From Heliocidaris erythrogramma (lineage: Eukaryota; Echinodermata; Echinoidea; Camarodonta; Echinometridae): a stretch of DNA of 64,000 nt. Shown here piece after piece: positions 55,739 to 64,000 of this stretch. The stretch's first letter is position 1, and each line of letters starts with the position of its first letter. The notes under the pieces are model-generated. The model saw nothing but the letters and a program-made list of their open reading frames with translations, ran no database searches and was not told the origin of the DNA. A program made the position numbers and the translations under genes. The stretch covers positions 8,930,303 to 8,994,302 of the forward strand of contig CM046870.1 in NCBI GenBank assembly GCA_025617745.1, given 5' to 3'.

Positions 55739-56371
55739 CACTGTTAAAAAAATATGTGGGTATTTTTACAGGAAATTTTTCCTGGCAGTCGAAACGCCAG
55801 GAGTGCACGTTATTTTACAGCCTCATGTAAAACTACAGTCTGTAAAAAATATTTCCGTTTTTTTTTACAGGAAAGAGACTGTAAATTTAAAATAATTTGT
55901 AGTCAGTCTCAAGGAAAGCCAGAAAGTCTGTAGTTTTACAGTTATTAGTGTATAGCCATGCTTTATGTTATCCTATTCTCTACCTTAATCTATCCTATCC
56001 TAAACATATCATATCTAGTTAATTCAATTTAATGCAATCTTTTATATGCACCTTATAGTTTTTTTATTCCTTTTGTGACAGTTACTAAATCGGGCAACCC
56101 CAAACGATACGCTTACTAAAAATTCATGAATATTCATTTAAGTGTTTTCCCACATATTTGGTAATTTAACAGGGAAACTTGTTAAAATATGAGAAAATGT
56201 TTTTTTAACGGTGTTTTTTATCGGGCGATTGAAAATAAATGCTGATTTCCGGTAAACCAACAAACTTGCTGTTGTTTTACAGGAAAAAGCCTGTAAAATT
56301 TAAATGACGGCAATAACTTGTAACTGCAAGGGCCAGGAAAGCTGTAGTTTTACAGTTTTTTTCTTACAATG
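55739..56371. mobile_element. 633-bp CACTG-type element
   Basis: Begins CACTGTTAAAAAAATA and ends TTTTTTTCTTACAATG; TTTTACAG/CTGTAAA words recur throughout. CA is present on both sides (55737-55738, 56372-56373) and once at the empty site in R1 near 30281-30287, supporting a 2-bp target duplication. Related to the MITE at 6187-6372. Its right part is repeated at about 58664-59023 through the internal tandem duplication. Confidence 0.75.
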
Positions 56372-56484
56372 CAGCTATATCAATTATTAATGAAAGTTTT
56401 AAGTTGTTATATAGTAATGAGAGAAAAAATCGTAAATAACCAAAACGAGTGTTTTCTTTTAAATATTTGAGTGAAATAAATTAA

Positions 56485-57130
56485 AGGGAAATTAACCTCA
56501 GCGTATGAATTAGCTTATTTTGAATGGTGTAGTATATGCCTCTTATTTGATACATGCAATTTCATGTAAAAACACAGGATATAGATATAAATCACTATTT
56601 TCCAGCCAAGTTATCGTCTGCTAGCAATAATAAGGGGGCTGCCATTACTTTATGTGTACACGAACATATTTTTCATCCCAAGTAAAATTTCCTTCATCGT
56701 TAACTTGTAATTGATTTTTAGAGGACAAATATATATTAGATAAAGTCACATATTCTGAAATGTAAGTTTAGTTTTATATATTTTTTAAAAGGTCTTAATT
56801 TGTTCATAAAAAATATACTTCATAAAAAATATACGTCAAGGACGGAGAATTGACGTCAAGGACGGAGACAATCGTAACAATACCAAAACAAAGCGAGGAA
56901 TCTGCTTTACAGGATGGCTATTAGAACTCATGGGTCGTCAATTATCTAGGCCCATGGCCAATAACAATCGTAATACAATCAGAACAAAGCGACGTATCTG
57001 TTGTAAAGGTAGGCTATTATCAATGCATATGGTACCTAATGATCCGTGTCATGCACAAAATGGCAGCCTCCATGGAAAGACGTAGCAGACAATAGGTGCA
57101 TCTAGAATATCACGTGGGGTTAATTGTCCT
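56485..57130. mobile_element. piggyBac-like MITE with TTAA target duplication
   Basis: 646 bp, ends AGGGAAATTAACC and GGTTAATTGTCCT, flanked by TTAA on both sides (56481-56484, 57131-57134). The two sister sequences, R1 at 30402-30405 and unit 2 at 59140-59143, have a single TTAA and no insert. TTAA specificity is characteristic of piggyBac. No transposase is encoded. Confidence 0.9.
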
Positions 57131-58489
57131 TTAAGAATATGTCGTACAGGACACCATATGTAGTATCAGACAACATGGGCCTCAATTTTCTTCTCTTTTC
57201 GCTCAAAAATTATAAATCAGTATAGATAACCACATATCAATATGGCGCTCTCATGGTTCTTTATCAATTAAAAAAAATGAATAATTATGTGCATTGGGTT
57301 TTGGTTTACTTGTCATAGGTGGCGCAAAAACTATTGTCAAAATGAATTTCTTTTTATTAACACGGGATCAGCCTAGCGATGACAAGTTGCATAGAATTTA
57401 TTTTGATTTGCTATCAGGGTTGGAAAAAAAAATCTGGATTTCAATATAACGCTTGCCAACCGCATAATACTGTAATTGGAACAACTTTAATTTCTTTATT
57501 CAATCTCATATTATATATCTATTCCCTGGTAAAAAAAAAACAGATCAAAATAATTACACATTGGAGCATAATCTTTATTGCGCAAATATTGTCCAACATT
57601 TCTTTTTTTTTTACATTGAAGGGGCTCATGCCGAATATTAGCTTTCTTGTTCCGGAGATTTTGGCAAGCGCAAAGGGCGAGCGAAAATACTGACACCTTT
57701 TTAATGATGACAGCTCCTGATGGTGATTGCTGTTCCAGATGTGCGTTTGATTTCGTAACTAAATTGCTGTGCAAACATGATAAAACAAATAACATATGCT
57801 GGGCGTTAAAAAAAGGAAACCTACCTTTGAAAAATTCCTGTAAATGAACTATATGTTTACTGACAACCAAACTCATAACATATGAAAAAGTATTTCATAT
57901 TCTTTTTCAATCGCGAGAACCTCTTCTGTGCAGACAAAAGGAGTTCGTCCAAGCTTTGCGATTGTTCTGAAATTACGGCGTCTAGGTTGCGTCCGGGTTT
58001 ACCGAGTATAATATAGTTGATTTCAAGTAATTTGTTATATACCTGCGTGATAACCTGATGAGTGCAGGTCGAAAAGCTTCGTTATCATGTCTCTTTTTCG
58101 TGCCATTTTGAAATTTTGCAGTACCAAGAAATTATTTATATATATATATATATGTAGAAAAAATGATTTTTAGAAATATGCACCAATAGGTTTTGAAAAA
58201 CTCCATTTATAGAAGATACCAGAAAAAATGTACGTTATATATATGTATATTTAACTATCTTCTGTATTTTGTTGTTGTTGCTGTATTAAGTTTATAGTGT
58301 TACTAAATATCTTTATCAAACAGGCCCTCATGGAAGTGAAAATGTGGTGAAAATATTGGTGAAAATGTGATAACCTGTATAAATATCAGAAATTAATAAA
58401 TGAATAAAACAAAATTGTATTTTTTTTCTTTTACACCTAGTACATTCATTGATTTGTCTATATTAATCTATCCTATCCTAAACATATCA

Positions 58490-58664
58490 GTGTGTGTAAT
58501 TGGGTTTTTACAGACGTGTATCAATCAGATATGATTATTTACGTCTGGGACCGACCTTTAACGTCACCATCCGAAAGACGTGACTCAGTCTCGAACCTGG
58601 GTCCGCTGAATCAGTTTATAACTTCCACTGGTAGCTGGATTACAGGCGCACGCCACAACGCCCC
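58490..58664 (-). mobile_element. SINE with 7SL/Alu-like head
   Basis: Minus strand: GTGGCGTGCGCCTGTAATCC followed by AGCTACC resembles the conserved Alu domain of 7SL RNA (GCCTGTAATCCCAGCTAC type). A B-box-like GGTTCGAGACT comes about 60 nt later, then 'cgtctttcggatggtgacgt' and 'aaggtcggtccc', a tail motif. It is present only in unit 2, replacing about 11 bp at the equivalent place in unit 1. Target duplications are not clear. Confidence 0.6.
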
Positions 58665-61462
58665 AATTCAATTTAATGCAATCTTTTATAATTATGCACC
58701 TTATAGTTTTTTTATTCCTTTTGTGACAGTTACTAAATCGGGCAACCCCAAACCATACGCTTACTAAAAATTCATGAATATTCATTTAAGTGTTTTCCCA
58801 CATATTTGGTAATTTAACAGGGTAACTTGTTAAAATATGAGAAAATGTTTTTTTAACGGTGTTTTTTATCGGGCGATTGAAAATAAATGCTGATTTCCGG
58901 TAAACCAACAAACTTGCTGTTGTTTTACAGGAAAAAGCCTGTAAAATTGAAATGACGGCAATAACTTGTAACTGCAAGGGCCAGGAAAGCTGTAGTTTTA
59001 CAGTTTTTTTCTTACAATGCAGCTATATCAATTATTAATGAAAGTTAATAAGTTTTTTAAGTTGTTATATAGTAATGAGAGAAAAAAATCGTAAATAACC
59101 AAAACGAGTGTTTTCTTTTAAATATTTGAGTGAAATAAATTAAGAATATGTCGTACAGGAAACCATATGTAGTATCAGACAACATGGGCCTCAATTTTCT
59201 TCTCTTTTCGCTCAAAAATTATAAATCAGTATAGATAACCACATATCAATATGGCGCTCTCATGGTTCTTTATCAATTAAAAAAAATGAATAATTATGTG
59301 CATTGGGTTTTGGTTTACTTGTCATAGGTGGCGCAAAAACTATTGTCAAAATGAATTTCTTTTTATTAACACGGGATCAGCCTAGCGATGACAAGTTGCA
59401 TAGAATTTATTTTGATTTGCTATCAGGGTTGGAAAAAAAAATCTGGATTTCAATATAACGCTTGCCAACCGCATAATACTGTAATTGGAACAACTTTCAT
59501 TTCTTTATTCAATCTCATATTATATATCTATTCCCTGGTAAAAAAAAAAAAAAACAGATCAAAATAATTACACATTGGAGCATAATCTTTATTGCGCAAA
59601 TATTGTCCAACATTTCTTTTTTTTTACATTGAAGGGGCTCATGCCGAATATTAGCTTTCTTGTTCCGGAGATTTTGGCAAGCGCAAAGGGCGAGCGAAAA
59701 TACTGACACCTTTTTATGATGACAGCTCCTGATGGTGATTGCTGTTCCAGATGTGCGTTTGATTTCGTAACTAAATTGCTGTGCAAACATGATAAAACAA
59801 ATAACATATGCTGGGCGTTAAAAAAAGGAAACCTACCTTTGAAAAATTCCTGTAAATGAACTATATGTTTACTGACAACGAAACTCATAACATATGAAAA
59901 AGTATTTCATATTCTTTCCAATGGTAACTTTTTAGGTTTCCAGGGTTATGCATCGCTGAACACCATTGTCTTCAAAATTTTGTGCAAAAATCTAGTTGGT
60001 TCACTTACTTGTAAAACACAATAGACATAGGCACGATGTTTATAAGGAGATGCCTTTTGTGAAATGGCCTGGGTGCTCCAATTCTCGTTGTGGATAATAT
60101 TCTTTTTCAAATTTGTGTTAATGAGATTTTATTCACCCATGATTCATGATTTTTGCTTTTACCCTTTTCAGATAGGAATCATTTGGCAAAGAAGACACTC
60201 TCGGTTAATTTTAACAAGGTTGCATGCCAAAAAACCAGTGCGAACCAAAGGGGTTGCAAAATCACACAGAATTGCAAATCAAAGACAAAGAGCATAAAAA
60301 AGGAAAATAAAAAACTCATACGTGTCATTCAAGATTTTACTCTGCTGATTTTCAAAAATGTCAGCTTTTAGTTGGAAATCGGTGGAAGATGCCTGCAGCA
60401 CTCAAGACAAACGAATATATTCTCTGTGCTCTCTGAAGATCTCACTTCTTCTTGGTCAAAGCTTATGACTAACAACTCGTTCCATGCTTTGTGAAGTTCA
60501 TAAGACTCTTTGTCAGGGCGTAACATTAGTCATTATGAGATTTGCTTATTTTATGAAGAGCAACTAAGCTAGTTGACAAAGCCATTCAACCTAAACCATG
60601 TCTATTGTGTTTTACAAGAAAGTGAACCAACTAGAATTTTGCACAACATTTTGAAGACAATGGTGTTCACTGATGTGTGACCCTGGAAACCTAAACAAGT
60701 TACTATTGGAAAGCAAATAAATGACTCTTTCATAGAATATGGAATTAAATGCCAGTAAATATATAGTCCAATTGTACGACATTTTCAAAGTTGAGTGTCC
60801 TTTTTTTTTTGAAACGCCCAGTAGTTTGTCCCAATATTGGTGTCTTTGAAATGAGAAGTGTACTGCAGCCCCTAGCCGCCATCCACAACCTCATAATTAT
60901 GCCTGCGTAATTAAAATAAAACATGGCGTTTCCATATACGATGTTCTTTAGGTATCTTATTGTGGGTGTACCAACAGCAATCTCTTAAAAGGAGAGTAAA
61001 CCCTGAGAAACAGTTTAAAACAGAAGCGTTTAATAAACAAAATATATACGCCCTTCATTTCATAGGATGCACGACTCCATCTACAATGTGAAGTAAATAT
61101 AAATATCTCTGAGACTATATCCTCACCATTACGCCTTTGGTTTTGGTTGGTTTTATTCACGATCATAAAAATGATACAGATTAAAATTATAAACATGAAA
61201 TTATATAACAGCATAAATATAACATTGATCAACATGCAATACAAAAGAAAGTAAATTAAGATCGAAGGATGACCCGCTTCAGATTAACTAACATTATGAT
61301 AGCTAACCTGTTTTTCCTCAGGGTCCCGTAAATAAATGATTATATGAACATAATAATTACTACATAAAAATAACTTTATAGAAAAAAAATCATAAATTGA
61401 AAGCCACGAGCTTGCTGTGCAAGTTCAAATGTGCCCCATCCCGTCCTCATCCTGCCTGGTCC

Positions 61463-62476
61463 CTATGCCTCGAATTTTTTAGTAGCTCTGGTTCGTGAAT
61501 CACTCTTATCAGAGGTACCCTCTTCCACTTCACCAGCAAAAACTAAATGGATACCACGACTTCCTCGAAGACTCTTCCACTCAACGAGATCCTTGAGAGC
61601 TTTCCTGAACTTCGGCATCCTGGCAGCATAGATGAAAGGATTCACACAGGAATTGGTGACGGCCAGGATGACGAAACATCGATAGAGAGGACTGAAGAGA
61701 TGACTGACGCCCACGATGCCTAGATTGAAGAAAAGGAATCCAAACTGATCAGGTGTCCAGCAGACAATGAAAGTGATGACGACGATGAGGAGCATTTGGA
61801 GGACGTGTTTTTGAGCCTTGCGGAGCGCCTTTGCACGTCGCTGGCGAAGTACGTAAATAGTCCATGCATGCGATATCACCATAATAATGACCGGTAGGAC
61901 ATACTTCACAAGGAATAAAGAGACACCAATGAATCTGTGGAAAGCCACAGAAGGTTTTGATAGCTTACACTTGCCATTTGAAATGAAGCGGGCGTAGAAA
62001 CTTCGAGTATTGATAACAAAAGCTACTATCCACATACAGACAACAGCGAGGGAAGTACGCCTTGGAGAGAATAGACGTTGGAACCAGAATGGAAACCGTA
62101 CAGCCATTAACCTCTCGACTGATATGGTTGTTAGGGTGAAGATGGATGCACAAATAGATATCCACATAAAGGTGGAAGTATGGATAATCTTACAATACAC
62201 CTCAGCAGCAAAGGTGTCAGGATAATTTGCCACTTTGGGGAGTGGTATCATGAAGATGGATGTCAGGAAATCGGCCGCCGCTAAAGCACCAATCAAGGTG
62301 TCTGTGGCACAGCGTCGACGTCCTGGCCAAAAGATGACCAACATCACCAACAAGTTTCCTAGGACACCAATGATGGCTATGTTCAACTGGACAATCACCC
62401 ACCACTCCCAGGAAACAGGTGCCCACACCCATTCATCATTCCTGGAGATATTCTGCCAGTCACTGCCCATCGTCAT
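61463..62476 (-). CDS. GPCR-E, class A (rhodopsin-type) 7TM receptor
   Basis: 337 residues, colinear with GPCR-B and different at 17 positions by my count. All class A landmarks are kept: WQNIS (N9), N41, LAAADF with D69 (LAVADF in B), Cys95, ER at 121-122, CWTP, NPFIY. Changes include G-to-V in TM4, E-to-K before TM5 (VKYVLP), V-to-F at TM6 (GFLFFN), A-to-T before TM7, and several in the tail, some altering charge. A splice acceptor ending CAG is at 62557-62559 on the minus strand, giving an exon start at 62556 as in GPCR-B. The product is probably a functional duplicate with altered ligand or coupling properties; that is inference. Confidence 0.93.
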   Translation of the reverse strand: MTMGSDWQNISRNDEWVWAPVSWEWWVIVQLNIAIIGVLGNLLVMLVIFWPGRRRCATDTLIGALAAADFLTSIFMIPLPKVANYPDTFAAEVYCKIIHTSTFMWISICASIFTLTTISVERLMAVRFPFWFQRLFSPRRTSLAVVCMWIVAFVINTRSFYARFISNGKCKLSKPSVAFHRFIGVSLFLVKYVLPVIIMVISHAWTIYVLRQRRAKALRKAQKHVLQMLLIVVITFIVCWTPDQFGFLFFNLGIVGVSHLFSPLYRCFVILAVTNSCVNPFIYAARMPKFRKALKDLVEWKSLRGSRGIHLVFAGEVEEGTSDKSDSRTRATKKFEA

Positions 62477-63186
62477 TTCAGTTGTGTCGCCCTTGAGGGT
62501 TCCGTTGATAGTCGCTGCTGGGAGGTACCTTTGATGAAAACTTCAGACCAAGTCACCTGAAAAGAGAAGAACACAATTATCTTTTTGTTGAAAAATATTA
62601 TCTACCTCAATGAGCTTAATTGGATCAACTGCTTAATTGGGATATATGGAAATGATAAATATCAATTATTTTCAAAATATTATAAGATACTTTCGTTTCA
62701 TAAAATAATACAGTAATCATAGAGTTGCAGACGAGATGGAAGTATAAATGGAGGCTGCTTGAGAGGGAAAAAAGAATATAAAGAGAGAAGGAGGAAGAGT
62801 GTAAAAAAAAAAAAAAGAACAAAGATACAAATAATGTGAGAAGAGAAAAGGTGAAGGGAAATAAATGAAATAGATTGTTAGGAATTGCGTGGGATATTGT
62901 AAAGAATGCAATACATTGTAAATCCATACCATAATTCTGAAGAAACAACATGAAAGTATAAAAAGAAAAAAAATTGGGGAGAGTTGAGTGGTACAGTGGA
63001 GAAGTGGGAAAACGAACAGAGAGAGGACGAGATCGGAGGGATAGAGAAAGAGAGATAGAAGAATAAAACGAAACATTGCCGAGGCAAATAAGCAAAATTT
63101 GAAGGGAAAGTCCATGATGATTACAAGTTGGTTTTAAAAGAAGCAGAAAAAAAAGAAAAGATATACGATAAGAAATTGCCTTGTAT

Positions 63187-63189
63187 CTC

Positions 63190-63225
<36 letters not shown>

Positions 63226-63518
63226 CTGCATTTATATGGCGCATTTCCAGTTAGTAACTGCTCAAACGCTTTGCAGTGTATTATTACCCCGGTTATTGGA
63301 TCCTATTACGATTCTGCACTTATAGTGCACATTCTCCACTCCACAAGGGAGCATTCCAGTCTGGCTGCCATTTTACAGGCGCACATATACTATTCCAGTC
63401 ACAGTGACATTCGCATCCTACCGGGTACCCATTTAACACCTGGGTGGAGAGTGGCAAATGTACATTAATGTCTTGCCAAAGGACATTAGTGCCGCGGCAG
63501 GACTTGAACCGTGAACCG
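63187..63518 (-). mobile_element. SINE with AAT-repeat tail, R2 copy
   Basis: Orthologous position to 36055-36369 within the duplicated block, with a longer AAT run (63191-63224). The minus strand shows GGTTCAAGTCC (B-box match) near its head. Confidence 0.8.
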
Positions 63519-63872
63519 CGAAAATTTCCATTTTCCCTAAAGAAAATATTCAAACATATATGCACCTTAGATACAATCATTGCTCAAATATTTTTACACA
63601 AAACCTGTATAAAAAATCTATTCCTTCATTAGCAACTCAAAAATGAAAATTTGTGAAATTTTCCGTACTGAGCAAATGTGAGAGTTGATACGTCACGGAG
63701 TTGCCAGTTTGTATTTGATTGATTACAGCTTCAAAGGTTCAGAACTTTCGGATTTTCCTCAAACTTTTACTTATCTGTTTCTCTCATTCTGGTGTTTTTT
63801 TCTTCAAATCAGCAACATACCAGGGTGGAATTTCCCTTTAAACAATAAAATGAAAGTAGAGCTGAAGCTATA

Positions 63873-64000
63873 AACGTAGAGTCGTTGCACTCTGCTCTGA
63901 GCTAGCGGTACCAGCGTCGCGACGCCGACACAGAGTCCGGCTAAAAAGAGAAGAGTTTCATCACTTAACTATACAGAGAACAAAGGGACAAACAAAGTCT
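63873..64000. other. Sequence beyond the R2 border
   Basis: Not shared with the R1 flank. Contains short palindromic words (GCGTCGCGACGC) but nothing assignable before the window ends. Confidence 0.5.

Larger units (their letters stand above)
55984..59917. repeat. Internal tandem duplication inside R2
   Basis: Unit 1 (55984-57907) and unit 2 (58456-59917) share 'taatctatcctatcctaaac', the right half of the CACTG element, 'aatatgtcgtacagg' and the junction of the 1.69-kb deletion. The spacer at 57908-58455 includes a 267-bp segment (58193-58459) homologous to 53269-53538. Small ORFs repeated in both units have no known domain. Confidence 0.9.
54077..63872. repeat. Segmental duplication block R2 (carries GPCR-E)
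   Basis: Direct copy of 29132-36750, enlarged to 9.8 kb. Differences from R1: extra sequence near 54220-54490 and 54645-54905, a CACTG element (55739-56371), loss of the segment equivalent to 30721-32408, an internal tandem duplication (55984-57907 and 58456-59917), a TTAA-flanked element (56485-57130) and a SINE (58490-58664). The right-hand 4 kb with GPCR-E is colinear with R1. Confidence 0.92.

Noticed and set aside
1-64000. CRISPR arrays, operons, bacterial promoters
   Set aside because: The window is eukaryotic (spliced-gene signals, LINEs, SINEs, GPCRs); short tandem repeats found are minisatellites without CRISPR spacing.

Overview
Organism. The window looks like nuclear DNA of a marine deuterostome, most likely a sea urchin. 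It is AT-rich and intron-like, dense in short inverted-repeat transposons and SINEs, scattered with TAGGCCTA and TAGATCTA words, and holds a tandem family of rhodopsin-type GPCR genes each with one coding exon. That architecture matches the lineage-specific 'surreal-GPCR' expansion described in sea urchins. The species assignment is inference. LAYOUT. 1-8 kb: tRNA-like element, a 26-bp minisatellite (1.1-2.0 kb), low-complexity tracts and MITEs. 8.06-9.38 kb: GPCR-A (minus), with a 17-nt deletion just before TM1 relative to its paralogues. 9.5-9.7 kb: an 80-bp-arm hairpin. 10.27-19.53 kb: a complete, apparently intact and young Ty3/gypsy retrotransposon with two 1658-bp LTRs, a PNMA-like gag, and pol in the -1 frame behind a G GGA AAC slippery site plus stem. 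19.8-29 kb: nested foldback and hAT-like MITEs, SINE and LINE fragments, and a decayed copy of the DNA that lies 3' of GPCR-A. 29.13-36.75 kb (block R1): GPCR-B (minus). 37-45.3 kb: nested foldback elements, including one carrying tandem TGACCT half-sites. 45.7-47.5 kb: GPCR-C (plus), with an inferred untranslated first exon and a Pro-to-Ala change in the TM6 CWxP motif. 50.7-52.9 kb: two orphan copies of the GPCR-C 5' region, one keeping the first codons before being cut off. 54.08-63.87 kb (block R2): a direct duplicate of R1 carrying GPCR-E (minus), remodelled by a 1.7-kb deletion, an internal tandem duplication, a TTAA-flanked MITE, a CACTG-type MITE and a SINE with 7SL-like sequence. HOW IT FITS. 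The host genes are one chemoreceptor-like GPCR family evolving by duplication and loss: four copies with full 7TM frames (A, B, C, E), at least two broken 5' copies and one lost copy inferred from flanking sequence. Most of the remaining sequence is transposable elements, whose insertions and target-site duplications allow the order of events in R2 to be worked out. All homology statements come from reading the sequence by eye; no database search was run.
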